DNA from: Kitasatospora aureofaciens
GTDB taxonomy: Bacteria; Actinomycetota; Actinomycetes; Streptomycetales; Streptomycetaceae
Length of the DNA stretch: 64,000 nucleotides
Reading direction: 5' to 3'
NCBI GenBank assembly: GCA_000720845.1
Contig: JODU01000010.1
Span: forward strand, 186,001 to 250,000
The position numbers and the translations under genes were made by a program. The notes beneath the pieces are model-generated. The model was not told the origin of the DNA and did no database searches. It was given only the letters and a program-made list of their open reading frames with translations. Of this stretch, positions 9,201-18,960 are shown piece after piece. Within the stretch, counting starts at the first letter, position 1, and each line of letters starts with the position of its first letter.

Positions 9201-10184
9201 ATGGCCGAAGCGTCCGCCACGGAGCCGGAGCGCCCGGACCGGGACCGCGCCGATGACGCCGTCATCGCCACCCGCGGGCTCACCAAGCGCTACCGCGGCG
9301 GACAGCTCGCCGTCGACGGTCTGGACCTGACCGTCCCGGCGGGCAGCGTCTTCGGCTTCCTCGGCCCGAACGGCTCGGGCAAGACCACCACCATCCGCAT
9401 GCTGATGGGCCTGATCGAACCCACCTCGGGCAGCGTCCGGGTCCTCGGCCGGCCCATGCCGCGCGCGTCCCGCGCCGTACTGCCCCGGGTCGGCGCCCTC
9501 ATCGAGGGTCCGGCCCTGTACGGCTTCCTCTCCGGGCGCGACAACCTGCTGCGCTACGACGCCGCCGACCCGACCGCCGACCCGCGCACCCGGCGCCGGC
9601 GCGTCGCCGCGGCGCTGGACCGGGTGGGCCTCGCGGCCGCCGGCGGCAAGAAGGCGAAGGCGTACTCGCTCGGCATGAAGCAGCGGCTGGGTCTCGCCGC
9701 GGCGCTGCTCCAGCCGCGCCGACTGCTCGTCCTGGACGAACCGACCAACGGACTCGACCCCCAGGGCATGCGCGAGATCCGCACCCTCGTACGCGAACTG
9801 GCCTCGGACGGCACCACCGTCTTCCTCTCCTCCCACCTGCTGGACGAGATCGAGCAGGTGTGCACGCACGCAGCCGTGATGGCGCAGGGGCGGTTGATCA
9901 CCCAGGGCGCGGTCGCCGACCTGGCGGCCGGGGCGCGCGGACGCCTGGTGGTGACGACGCCGGACGCTGGGGACGCAGCCCGGGTGCTGAAGGAGCAGGG
10001 GGCCGCGGACGTGGTCGTCGACGGGGAGCGGGTGACGGCGGAGCCGCCGGAGCGCGACCTCGCCGAGGTGAACGAGGCGCTGGTCGCGGCCCGGGTCCGG
10101 GTCCGGGGCTTCGTGCTGGAGCGGGCCTCGCTGGAGGACGCGTTCGTGGCGCTGACCGGGGAGGGCTTCGATGTCGCGGGCTGA
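9201..10184 (+). CDS. ABC transporter ATP-binding protein
   Basis: The 327-aa protein has Walker A GPNGSGKTT at 55-63, a signature-like YSLGMKQRL near 155 and Walker B LLVLDEPTNGLDPQ near 175, plus the H-loop in LSSHLLDEIE. It belongs to the DrrA/CcmA-type exporter ATPases. It overlaps the permease gene by 14 bp, so the two are translationally coupled. The C-terminal extension (about 245-327) is the regulatory domain usual for this subfamily. The exported substrate is unknown. Confidence 0.93.
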   Translation: MAEASATEPERPDRDRADDAVIATRGLTKRYRGGQLAVDGLDLTVPAGSVFGFLGPNGSGKTTTIRMLMGLIEPTSGSVRVLGRPMPRASRAVLPRVGALIEGPALYGFLSGRDNLLRYDAADPTADPRTRRRRVAAALDRVGLAAAGGKKAKAYSLGMKQRLGLAAALLQPRRLLVLDEPTNGLDPQGMREIRTLVRELASDGTTVFLSSHLLDEIEQVCTHAAVMAQGRLITQGAVADLAAGARGRLVVTTPDAGDAARVLKEQGAADVVVDGERVTAEPPERDLAEVNEALVAARVRVRGFVLERASLEDAFVALTGEGFDVAG

Positions 10185-11121
10185 CGTGCACGGCGAACCG
10201 GTGGGGGAGGCCGGGGTGGGGCCGACCGAGGCGGCGGCGCCGGACGTGGTGCCGGGCCGGGGTGCGGCGCGGGCACCGAGTCCGCTGTGGTCCCTCGGAC
10301 TGCTCCGCAGCGAGCTGCTGACCGTCTTCCGGCGCTGGCGGACGCTCGCCCTGCTGGCCGTGCTCGCGGCCGTGCCGGTCCTGGTGGGCATCGCCGTGAG
10401 GATCGAGACGAGCGACGGGTCCTCGCTCGGCGGGGGTGGCGGCGGCGAGGGGCCGGCGTTCATCTCGCAGATCAGCAACAACGGGCTGTTCCTGGTCTTC
10501 ACCGCGCTCGCCGCGACCCTCCCGTTCTTCCTGCCGATGGCCATCGGCGTCGTCGCGGGCGACGCGATCGCGGGCGAGTCGAGCGCGGGCACGCTCCGCT
10601 ACCTCCTGGTCGCCCCGGCCGGGCGCTCCCGGCTGCTGCTCACCAAGTACGCGACGGTGATCGCCTTCTGCCTCGCCGCCACCCTGGTGGTCGCGGTCTC
10701 GGCGCTCGCGGTCGGCGCGCTGCTGTTCCCGGTCGGTGACCTGGTCACCATCTCCGGCACCCGCATCACCTACGCCGAGGGGCTGGGCCGGGCGCTGTTG
10801 ATCGCCCTGGTCGTGGCCGCCTCACTCGTCGGCATCGCGGCCCTGGGGCTGTTCGTCTCCACCCTGACGGGCAGCGGCATCGCGGCGATGGCCACCACGG
10901 TCGGCCTGCTGATCACCGTCCAGATCCTCGACCAGATCCCGCAGCTCGACGCCCTCCAGCCGTACTTCTTCTCGCACTACTGGCTCTCCTTCGCCGACGT
11001 GATGCGCGAACCGGTCTACTGGGACGACCTGGTGAAGAACCTCGGCCTCCAGGCCCTGTACGCGGCGGTCTTCGGCTCCGCGGCCTGGGCCCGGTTCACG
11101 ACGAAGGACATCACCGCGTAG
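10171..11121 (+). CDS. ABC-2 type transporter permease
   Basis: The 316-aa protein has six or so hydrophobic spans: a first at about 52-75, then a cluster from about 105 to 270 and a last near 295. A Gly-rich loop, GGGGGGEG, follows the first span. This is the ABC-2 or NatB-like fold. It partners the ATPase whose gene overlaps its start. Its stop codon overlaps the convergent reductase gene by 11 bp. Confidence 0.9.
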   Translation: MSRADVHGEPVGEAGVGPTEAAAPDVVPGRGAARAPSPLWSLGLLRSELLTVFRRWRTLALLAVLAAVPVLVGIAVRIETSDGSSLGGGGGGEGPAFISQISNNGLFLVFTALAATLPFFLPMAIGVVAGDAIAGESSAGTLRYLLVAPAGRSRLLLTKYATVIAFCLAATLVVAVSALAVGALLFPVGDLVTISGTRITYAEGLGRALLIALVVAASLVGIAALGLFVSTLTGSGIAAMATTVGLLITVQILDQIPQLDALQPYFFSHYWLSFADVMREPVYWDDLVKNLGLQALYAAVFGSAAWARFTTKDITA

Positions 11122-11713
11122 CGCCGGCGTCCGCCTCCTCGTACGGGAAGCGGGCGAACGGCGCCTGACGGGCGAAGAAGGTCTTGGCGCGGGCCAGCGC
11201 CTCCGTGTCCCGCAGGACGTCACCGGGCTTGCTGCCGTTGCCGAGCAGCACCCCGCCGAAGCGCATGCCCATGTAGGCCGCTGAGTGGTGCAGGGCGCCG
11301 ATCAGCGGGTCCGCGACCTCCCGCTCCTCGTGGGCGAGCGCGGTGACGCCCCACAGGGTGCGGCCGGCCAGGGTCGCCTTGAAGTCGAGGCCAGGGGTGC
11401 GCAGCCAGCCGGACCAGTGGTCGAGGTAGCGCTTGACCGGTGTGGACAGCGTGTACCAGTACAGCGGTGAGGCGATCACGATGTCCGTGGCGGCGAGGGT
11501 CGCGTCGAGCAGCAGGCGCGCGTTGCCCTCCGTGGGGCGCGTGTGGTCGCTGTCGTGCCGCAGGTCCTCGAACTCCGGCAAGGGGTGCCGGGCCAGGTCG
11601 ATCCAGTGCTGCTCGACGCCCGCGGGCAACTGCTCGGCAGCGCGGCGGGCGAGCAACTCGGTGTTGCCGTCGGGGCGGGTGCTGCCCGGCAGGAAGAGGA
11701 AGCGGCGCGTCAT
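11111..11713 (-). CDS. NAD(P)H-dependent flavodoxin-fold oxidoreductase
   Basis: From the ATG at 11713 the protein is 200 aa. The N-terminus FLFLPGSTRPDGNTE is the FMN phosphate-binding loop of flavodoxin-like quinone/azo reductases. SPLYWYTLSTPVKRYLDHW is the characteristic flavin-contact segment. It would reduce quinones or related acceptors with NAD(P)H. A longer reading frame continues upstream but has no homology there and is rejected. No strong Shine-Dalgarno is seen, so the start is the most conserved Met rather than a proven one. Confidence 0.85.
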   Translation of the reverse strand: MTRRFLFLPGSTRPDGNTELLARRAAEQLPAGVEQHWIDLARHPLPEFEDLRHDSDHTRPTEGNARLLLDATLAATDIVIASPLYWYTLSTPVKRYLDHWSGWLRTPGLDFKATLAGRTLWGVTALAHEEREVADPLIGALHHSAAYMGMRFGGVLLGNGSKPGDVLRDTEALARAKTFFARQAPFARFPYEEADAGATR

Positions 11714-11962
11714 GATGACCCCAAGGTCGTTCGGCGATAGACGGTAACCTGCGTACGCATTATATGCACACGCATCGATACTCGTCATGCATGCGCGGCC
11801 ACCGCCCGGCGTGACCTCCTGGAACGAGCCTGTGACACCCCGGTGACGCCAGAATCGGGAGTCAGCGGAGAGACTCGACGGTAGGTGCACGACAGGCATG
11901 ACAGGCTCTGGACGGCAGGAAACGGGAACCGCCGACGGAAGCCGCCGATGAGTGGGGGAACG

Positions 11963-13321
11963 ATGTCTCGACTCGGCCGCGACAAGCAGCGGGAGCACGA
12001 GCGCGCCGAGGGCTCGCCCGATCCCGCGGCGACGCCGATCGACGTCCACGTGCCGGAGGGCGACTCCGGCGCACGTGTTGCCACGGTCGACGGGGCACCG
12101 GTCGTCGCGGCCCCGGGCGAGGAGATCCAGAACGCCGTGCTGAACCGCCTCCACCGCCTCGCCCTCGCCGCCGGTCGCCCCGTCCTCGCCACGATTCACG
12201 ACCGTCGCGTCGGCTACTCCGTCCCCCTCCGGGTCGATCCGGACGGTTCCAGCCACCTCGCGGCGGAACCGGTGCCGACGGCACCCGAGCAGACACCGGC
12301 GGCGGCACCCGCGGAAGCAACCGTGGAGTTGGTGGAGGCATCCGCGGAAGCACCCGTACGGCAGGACCGGCACACGCGGGTCCTGCGCTCGGTGGCGCCG
12401 GTGCGGGACAGCGTGCCGACGTTCACGCTGCGCGCCCTGCCGGAACCGGCCGGGGGGACGCCTCCCGGCACGGTGGCACCGCCGACGGGTGAGTTCGGAC
12501 CGCCGCCCAGCATGGACGCCGCTGCCACGACCCGCGCCTCGCAGGACGCGGGGACGTGGTCGGTGCCCGGCCCGTTCGCCACCGCACCGGAGCCGACTCC
12601 CGCACCCGAACCGATCCCCGCCTCGATCCCCGAACCGGCACCCGCCACCACCTCCGCCCCTGAGCCGGTAGGGGCCCCCAAGCGGGAAACCGCCCCTGAG
12701 CCGGTAGGGGCCCCCAAGCGGGAAACCGCCCCCGACCTCGGCCCCCGCCCCGACCCGTACTCCGACCCGGACCCCAAGCCCACGCCGGCCCGCGGCTTCG
12801 ACGCCGTGGCCGAGGCCGTGCTCGGGGACGCACCGCTCACGGCGCCCGGCGACGCCACCGCGCCCGCCCTGCTCGCGGAGCCGACGGTCCGCATCAACGA
12901 GGCCGTCAAGGAGGGGCGTACACAGGACGCGGCACGGCTGGCGGAGGAGACGGTGACGGAGGCCTCGCGCACGCTGGGGCCGGAGCACCCTGAGGTACTC
13001 CGGCTCCGTGAACTCACCGCGTACATCGCCTACTTGTCGGGCGACCCGGACCGTGCCTTCCGGCTCTCCCTCGACCTGGCCCGGATACACCGGCGCTCGG
13101 GCGACGCCGAGGCCGCGTACGGCAACGTCCAGAGCGCGGCCACCGCCTGGCGTGCCGTACGCGACCCCGCACGGGGCCTGGAGCTGGGGGACGACCTGGT
13201 CGGCCTGTGGGACGAACTCGCCGCCGAGGACGGCCCGGCCGCCGACGACGCCGAGGAACTGCAGTCCGCCCGCGCCCGCATGGACCGCCTCACCCGACGC
13301 GTCGGCGCCCGGACGGGCTGA
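11963..13321 (+). CDS. tetratricopeptide-like protein with disordered Pro/Ala-rich middle
   Basis: From the ATG at 11963, preceded by GGGGGAA, the protein is 452 aa. Residues 1-90 are a charged domain of unknown type, about 95-290 are Pro/Ala/Glu-rich and probably disordered, and about 300-440 form helical TPR-like repeats. The C-terminal segment resembles the TPR half of Streptomyces regulatory or kinase-associated proteins. The disordered part contains a perfect tandem repeat (see 12655-12726). Function is unknown. An in-frame ATG at 11948 is an alternative start. Confidence 0.75.
   Translation: MSRLGRDKQREHERAEGSPDPAATPIDVHVPEGDSGARVATVDGAPVVAAPGEEIQNAVLNRLHRLALAAGRPVLATIHDRRVGYSVPLRVDPDGSSHLAAEPVPTAPEQTPAAAPAEATVELVEASAEAPVRQDRHTRVLRSVAPVRDSVPTFTLRALPEPAGGTPPGTVAPPTGEFGPPPSMDAAATTRASQDAGTWSVPGPFATAPEPTPAPEPIPASIPEPAPATTSAPEPVGAPKRETAPEPVGAPKRETAPDLGPRPDPYSDPDPKPTPARGFDAVAEAVLGDAPLTAPGDATAPALLAEPTVRINEAVKEGRTQDAARLAEETVTEASRTLGPEHPEVLRLRELTAYIAYLSGDPDRAFRLSLDLARIHRRSGDAEAAYGNVQSAATAWRAVRDPARGLELGDDLVGLWDELAAEDGPAADDAEELQSARARMDRLTRRVGARTG
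12655..12726. repeat. perfect 36-bp tandem duplication
   Basis: Two identical 36-bp units stand head to tail at 12655-12690 and 12691-12726. They add a second copy of a 12-residue Pro-Glu-Pro-Val-Gly-Ala-Pro segment to the TPR protein without shifting the frame. Identity at the DNA level indicates a recent duplication. Confidence 0.95.
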
Positions 13322-13329
13322 CGCCCGAC

Positions 13330-14295
13330 CTACTGCGACAGTTCCCAGACCGCGTACGCGATGGCGTCGCTGTTGCGGTCCAGGGCCGTGTCGTTGATGT
13401 TGGCGGTCGTGTCGCAGGACGAGTGGTAGCAGCGGTCGAACGGCTGGCCCACGGTGCCGCCCCACTTGGCCGCCTGCGCGGACGTCTTGCGGTAGTCCGC
13501 GCCGCTGAAGAGGCCGCCCACTCGGACGCCGGCGTTCTTGAAGGGCGCGTGGTCGGAGCGTCCGTCGCCCTCGGTCTCGATCTCGGTGGAGATGCCCAGG
13601 CCGGCGAAGTAGTCCTTGAACGTCTTCTCGATCGTGGGATCGTCGTCGTAGACGAAGTAGCCGGGGTTGGGCGAGCCGATCATGTCGAAGTTCAGATAGC
13701 CGCTGATCTTCGCGCGTTCGGCGGAGCCGAGGCTGTTGACGTAGTAGCGGGAGCCGACGAGTCCCAGCTCCTCCGCGCCCCACCAGGCGAAGCGCAGGTG
13801 CTTGGTGGGCTGGTAGCCGGACCGGGCGACGGCGAGCGCGGTCTCCAGGACAGCCGAGGAGCCGGAGCCGTTGTCGTTGATGCCGGGGCCTGAGGTGACG
13901 CTGTCCAGATGTGACCCGGCCATGACAACCTGTTGGGCATCGCCACCCGGCCAGTCCGCGATCAGGTTGTACCCGGTGCGGCCCGAGGCCGTGAACTGCT
14001 GGACGCGGGTGGTGAACCCGGCCGCGTCCAGCTTGGCCTTCACGTAGTTGAGCGAGGCCTGGTAGCCGGCGCGGCCGTGGGCGCGATTGCCGCCGTTCGC
14101 CGTGGCGATCGACTGCAGGTGCGAGAGATGGGCCTTGACGTTGGCTATCGGTATGTCGGGCGCGGCGGCGGCAGTGGCGGCGGCCGTGGGGTGTACGGGC
14201 GCGGTCGCCGCTCCGGCGGCGGAACCGCCGGTCACCAGTGTGGCGACGGCGACGGCTCCGGCCGTCAGTGCGCGCCCGGAAAGGAGGAGCTTCAT
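13330..14295 (-). CDS. secreted M28 zinc aminopeptidase
   Basis: The 321-aa precursor has a signal peptide (about 1-30) and a catalytic domain closely resembling S. griseus aminopeptidase. Predicted zinc ligands are H129, D141, E176, D204 and H291, and E175 is the general base. GSHLDSV, GINDNGSG, GAEELGL and NFDMIGSP are the family blocks. It releases N-terminal hydrophobic residues from peptides outside the cell. There is no extra C-terminal domain. A GGAG lies about ten bases before the ATG. It is convergent with the TPR gene, eight bases apart. Confidence 0.93.
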   Translation of the reverse strand: MKLLLSGRALTAGAVAVATLVTGGSAAGAATAPVHPTAAATAAAAPDIPIANVKAHLSHLQSIATANGGNRAHGRAGYQASLNYVKAKLDAAGFTTRVQQFTASGRTGYNLIADWPGGDAQQVVMAGSHLDSVTSGPGINDNGSGSSAVLETALAVARSGYQPTKHLRFAWWGAEELGLVGSRYYVNSLGSAERAKISGYLNFDMIGSPNPGYFVYDDDPTIEKTFKDYFAGLGISTEIETEGDGRSDHAPFKNAGVRVGGLFSGADYRKTSAQAAKWGGTVGQPFDRCYHSSCDTTANINDTALDRNSDAIAYAVWELSQ

Positions 14296-14531
14296 GTGGG
14301 GGGCTCCGGATTCCTAGGGGGTCCCTGGGGACGGGACTCCGCAGTGAATGGGGTGCCTGGATGGTGCGGGCGGGACTGACCGCCCGTCAAGACCGCTATT
14401 CGGCCACGGTGTCGCACATACCGGAAGTCCGCTGATCACACCCGGCAGTACCTGGTCGCACTCGGTCGCGCCCATCGAGCCCCCGTCGCACCCGGTCGCG
14501 CCCGGTCGCGTCCGGTCGGCCCCGCCCCGTC

Positions 14532-15002
14532 CTAGTGGACGCAGAACTCGTTGCCCTCGGGGTCCGCCATCACCACCCACTCCCCGCCCGGCTCCTTCAC
14601 CTGCCGCTGCACGCTCGCCCCCAGCGCCTCGAGCCGGGCGACCTCCTCCTCCCGACGGCCGTCCGGCGCGTGCACGTCGAGGTGGACCCGGTTCTTGACG
14701 GTCTTGGCCTCCGGCACGCGCTGGAACAGCAGCCGCCGCCCCAGCCCGGTGCCGCTCTCCTCCTGGAAGGGGTCGTCGGGGTGGCGCACGGCGGCCAGGT
14801 CCCGCCAGGCGCGGCGGCCGTGGGACTCGACGGTCAACTCCGCCGGTACCGCCCCGAAGCCCAGCAGTTTCCCGATGAGCGCGCTGTTGTCCTCCACCTC
14901 GTAGTGGAGGGCCGCGGCCCAGAAGTCCGCCTGGGCGTGCGGAGCCGCCGCGTCGATGACGATCTTGATGTGCAGGGGAGCGGGCCTTGAGGTCGATGTC
15001 AT
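14532..15002 (-). CDS. VOC superfamily protein (glyoxalase/bleomycin-resistance fold)
   Basis: The 156-aa protein consists of two beta-alpha-beta-beta-beta modules, with VHLDVHAPD and a C-terminal MADPEGNEFCVH typical of the Streptomyces VOC group. Metal ligand candidates are the His in VHLD and the Glu in GNEF. It could be an enzyme or a drug-binding protein; the substrate is not evident. It shares a 21-bp divergent promoter with the CGNR gene, and such pairing suggests that the CGNR protein controls it. Confidence 0.85.
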   Translation of the reverse strand: MTSTSRPAPLHIKIVIDAAAPHAQADFWAAALHYEVEDNSALIGKLLGFGAVPAELTVESHGRRAWRDLAAVRHPDDPFQEESGTGLGRRLLFQRVPEAKTVKNRVHLDVHAPDGRREEEVARLEALGASVQRQVKEPGGEWVVMADPEGNEFCVH

Positions 15003-15023
15003 GTAACCACTAATACTGGTTGC
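15003..15023. promoter_or_regulatory. 21-bp divergent promoter/operator for two leaderless genes
   Basis: Only 21 bp separate the two ATG codons. They contain the inverted repeat AACCA (15005-15009) / TGGTT (15017-15021). In its centre are overlapping -10 boxes, TAATAC (15011-15016) rightward and TATTAG leftward, each seven bases from its ATG. Both mRNAs should therefore start at the AUG, and one bound dimer would block both. Confidence 0.6.
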
Positions 15024-15668
15024 ATGACCGAGCCGACAGCGGAATCGCCCAAATCACCGAAGCCGGCCCCGGGCCGTCCGCCCGGACTGACGCTGGTGTC
15101 GTCCCAGGGCAGGTCGTTCCGCTTCGACCCGGGCGCGCTCTGCCTCGAACTGCTGACGACCGGAGGGCCGGGCCCCTTCGCGCGCTGGGAGGTGCTGCAC
15201 GAGCCCGCCGATCTGATGGCCTGGGCCGACCGCAGCCGGCTGCCGGACGGGCTGGACCTGTCGGTGGACCGGGCGGACGTGGAACGGGCCAGGACCCTGC
15301 GTGACGCCCTCTTCCTCCTCGCCGCGGACCGCGCCCACGGGCGGCCCCTCCGCCCCGCCCACCTGGACGTCGTCAACGCCGCCGCGGCCGCGCCCCCGCT
15401 CGTCGCCCGCCTCGAACCGGACGGCACGCGCGGCTGGGCCCCGGGTGCCACCGGGCCCCGGCTGCTGTCGACGGTGGCACGCGACGCGATCGAACTGCTC
15501 ACCGGTCCGCACGCGGACCGCGTCCGCGAGTGCGGTGCCCACAACTGCTACTTGCTGTTCGTCGACACCTCGCGTCCCGGCCGCCGCCGCTGGTGCGCGA
15601 TGGAACACTGCGGCAACCGGGAGAAGGTCCGCGCCCACCGAGCCCGCCGGACGCCGGACGAGCACTGA
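15024..15668 (+). CDS. CGNR zinc-finger (ABATE domain) putative regulator
   Basis: The 214-aa protein has an N-terminal ABATE-type domain and a C-terminal CGNR zinc finger. The finger is CGAHNC, then RRWCAMEHCGNREKVRAHR, giving four Cys ligands with the signature Cys-Gly-Asn-Arg. Members are stress-inducible DNA-binding proteins that often sit beside VOC or dehydrogenase genes. The inverted repeat in its promoter is a good candidate for its own binding site. The start lies at leaderless distance from TAATAC. Confidence 0.88.
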   Translation: MTEPTAESPKSPKPAPGRPPGLTLVSSQGRSFRFDPGALCLELLTTGGPGPFARWEVLHEPADLMAWADRSRLPDGLDLSVDRADVERARTLRDALFLLAADRAHGRPLRPAHLDVVNAAAAAPPLVARLEPDGTRGWAPGATGPRLLSTVARDAIELLTGPHADRVRECGAHNCYLLFVDTSRPGRRRWCAMEHCGNREKVRAHRARRTPDEH

Positions 15669-15689
15669 CCCCGTGCTCACGAGGTGCCG

Positions 15690-16745
15690 TTACGGCTGCC
15701 CCGCCCTGGTGCCGTGCTGCTGCCGCGGCGCGTCCGTGGCACCCGGCGCCGGAGTCCCGGAGGCCACCACCCCCGACTCCCGCGTGGCGGCGCCCCCCTT
15801 GACCGGCGGTACGCCCGCGCCCGCCCGGTCCAGCCCCTCCCGCAGCGCCCGCGCCGTCCGGTGGGCCGTGCGCAAGGCGTCCCAGGTCAGCAGCGTCAGC
15901 GCCAGCCAGACCAGCGCGAAGCCCGCCCAGCGCTCGGGCGGCATGGCCTCGCCGAAGTACAGGACGCCGAGCAGGAACTGGAAGACCGGCGCCAGGTACT
16001 GCAGCAGCCCCAGCGTGGACAGCGGCACGCGGATCGCCGCCGCGCCGAAGCAGACCAGCGGGATCGCGGTGACGATGCCGGTCGCGGCGAGCAGGGCCGA
16101 GTGCCCGGGCCCCTCGGTGGTGAAGGTCGACTCGCCCCGGGCGCCCAGCCACAGCAGATAACCGAGCGCCGGCAGGAACTGGATCGCCGTCTCCGCGGCC
16201 AGCGACTCGACGCCGCCGAGGTTGACCTTCTTCTTCACCAGTCCGTAGGTGGCGAAGGAGAAGGCGAGGCAGAGCGAGATCCACGGCGGCTGGCCGTAGC
16301 CGATGGTGAGGACGAGCACGGCCGCGAAGCCGGTGCCGACCGCCGCCCACTGCGCGGGCCGCAGCCGCTCCTTGAGCAGCAGCACTCCCATCGCGATGGT
16401 GACCAGCGGGTTGATGAAGTACCCGAGCGACGCCTCGACGACGTGGCCGCTGTTCACGGCCCAGATGTAGACGCCCCAGTTGACGGTGATCACCGCGGCG
16501 GCAACCGTGACGAGCGCGAGCCTGCGCGGCTGCCGCAGCAGCTCCCCGGCCCAGGCCCAGCGCCGCACGAAGAGCAGCGCGACGGCGACGAAGGCGAGGG
16601 ACCACACCATCCGGTGGGCGAGGATCTCCCCGGCCCCGGCGGGCTTGAGCAGCGGCCAGAACAGCGGGACGAGGCCCCACATCCCGTACGCCGCGAAGCC
16701 GTTGAGCAGGCCTATGCGCTGCTCACTCCTGGACGACCCGGCCAC
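15690..16745 (-). CDS. rarD: RarD-type EamA family permease
   Basis: The protein has ten transmembrane spans in two EamA repeats, starting with GLLNGFAAYGMWGLVPLFW, the hallmark of RarD. RarD proteins are membrane exporters of uncertain substrate, linked to chloramphenicol sensitivity in other bacteria. AAGGAGG at 16751-16757 lies five bases before the GTG at 16745, so this start (351 aa) is preferred over the GTG at 16766. The C-terminal 40 residues are polar and variable. It is convergent with the CGNR gene. Confidence 0.9.
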   Translation of the reverse strand: MAGSSRSEQRIGLLNGFAAYGMWGLVPLFWPLLKPAGAGEILAHRMVWSLAFVAVALLFVRRWAWAGELLRQPRRLALVTVAAAVITVNWGVYIWAVNSGHVVEASLGYFINPLVTIAMGVLLLKERLRPAQWAAVGTGFAAVLVLTIGYGQPPWISLCLAFSFATYGLVKKKVNLGGVESLAAETAIQFLPALGYLLWLGARGESTFTTEGPGHSALLAATGIVTAIPLVCFGAAAIRVPLSTLGLLQYLAPVFQFLLGVLYFGEAMPPERWAGFALVWLALTLLTWDALRTAHRTARALREGLDRAGAGVPPVKGGAATRESGVVASGTPAPGATDAPRQQHGTRAGQP

Positions 16746-16888
16746 GGGCACCTCCTTCTCGCACACGGCATGCCGGGGACGGGGGAGGCATGCCAGGACG
16801 AAGGTAGCGCCGCACCCGGCCGCCTGTCATGCCCGTATCGGAATACGGTCATGACAGGCGAGGTGGGTGTGTGCGGGGGAGGGCGGAG

Positions 16889-17743
16889 TCAGCCCTTGAG
16901 GGCGGCGCTGACGGCCTCCGCGAGCGGCGTCGTCGGGCGGCCGGCCAGCCGGGAGAGGTCGCCGGTGGAGACCACCAGCTCGCCCCGGGCGATGGCGGCG
17001 TCCACGCCCGCGAAGACGTCCGCGAGCGGTCCCGGCACCCCGGCGCCGGTCAGGATGCCGGTGTAGGCCTCGACGGAGACGGGGTTGTAGACGATCTCCT
17101 TGCCCGTCTGCCTGCTCAGCTCGGCGGCGTACTCGGCGAAGCTCCAGGCCTCGTCGCCGCCCAGCTCGTACGCCGTGTTCTCGTGGCCCTCGCCGGTCAG
17201 TACGGCGACGGCGGCGGCCGCGTAGTCCGCGCGGGAGGCGGAGGAGACCCGGCCCTCGCCGGCCGCCTGCACCACGGCGCCGTGCTCCAGGACCGGGGCG
17301 AGCTGCTCGGTGTAGTTCTCGTGGTACCAGCCGTTGCGCAGCAGCACGTACGGCACGCCCGAGCCGAGCAGTACCTCCTCGGTGGCGCGGTGGTCGTCGG
17401 CGAGCGCGGCCTTGAGGCTGCTGGGGGCGCTGGTGTAGGCGAGCAGGGCGACACCGGCCTTCTTCGCCGCGTCGATCACGATCGTGTGCTGCCGCACGCG
17501 GCCCTTGTCGAACTCGTTCCCGGAGATCAGCAGCACCCGGTCGCCGGACGCGAACAGACCGTCGAAGGTCTCGGGGGCGTTGTAGTCGGCGACCGCGAGC
17601 CGTACGCCCCGGGCGGCGAGGTCGGCGGCCTTGTCGCGGTCCCGGACGACGGCGGTGACCTGGTCGGCGGGCACCTTCTCCAGCAGTTGCCGCACGACGT
17701 GGCGGCCCAGGTGTCCGGTGGCTCCGGTGACGACGATGCTCAT
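16889..17743 (-). CDS. NmrA-type SDR, NAD(P)H:quinone oxidoreductase-like
   Basis: From the ATG at 17743 (AAGGAG ten bases upstream) the protein is 284 aa. The N-terminal VVTGATGHLGRHVV is the NADPH-binding glycine motif. The absence of a YxxxK pair and the LLRNGWYHENY segment match QOR2-like atypical SDRs. It may reduce quinones or sense redox state. Palindromic repeats at 17822-17845 in its upstream region look like an operator. The regulator expected beside it is absent. Confidence 0.87.
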   Translation of the reverse strand: MSIVVTGATGHLGRHVVRQLLEKVPADQVTAVVRDRDKAADLAARGVRLAVADYNAPETFDGLFASGDRVLLISGNEFDKGRVRQHTIVIDAAKKAGVALLAYTSAPSSLKAALADDHRATEEVLLGSGVPYVLLRNGWYHENYTEQLAPVLEHGAVVQAAGEGRVSSASRADYAAAAVAVLTGEGHENTAYELGGDEAWSFAEYAAELSRQTGKEIVYNPVSVEAYTGILTGAGVPGPLADVFAGVDAAIARGELVVSTGDLSRLAGRPTTPLAEAVSAALKG

Positions 17744-17821
17744 GGTGTCAGCGCTCCTTGGGGGGTGTGTTGCCACTAACCCTAAAGGCTGCGCTATCTG
17801 AAGGAAAGTGCCCACTCTGGA

Positions 17822-17845
17822 GTAAGGTACTTACCTTTGGGTAAG
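17822..17845. promoter_or_regulatory. overlapping GTAAG/CTTAC palindromes (candidate HxlR-type operator)
   Basis: Two palindromes overlap: GTAAGGTACTTAC (17822-17834) and CTTACCTTTGGGTAAG (17830-17845). They lie about 80-100 bp upstream of the quinone-reductase-like gene. HxlR-family redox regulators that control quinone reductases bind similar GTAAG/CTTAC repeats. No HxlR gene lies in this window, so the assignment is inference. Confidence 0.5.
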
Positions 17846-17848
17846 GCG

Positions 17849-17879
17849 GAGGGCCCGGACGCTGTGCGCCCGGGCCCTC
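17849..17879 (-). terminator. terminator of the korAB operon
   Basis: GAGGGCCCGG (17849-17858) and CCGGGCCCTC (17870-17879) form a perfect 10-bp GC stem with an 11-base loop. It begins 22 bases after the korB stop. It has no T-tract, as is common in Streptomyces. Confidence 0.75.
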
Positions 17880-17901
17880 GTGTGCTGTGAACGGCGGTCT
17901 G

Positions 17902-18952
<1,051 letters not shown>

Positions 18953-18960
<8 letters not shown>

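Noticed and set aside
11111..13783. An 890-codon minus-strand open frame covering the reductase and the TPR gene.
   Set aside because: High-GC DNA gives long antisense frames; homology exists only from the Met at 11713 onward, and the rest is antisense to the well-supported TPR gene.
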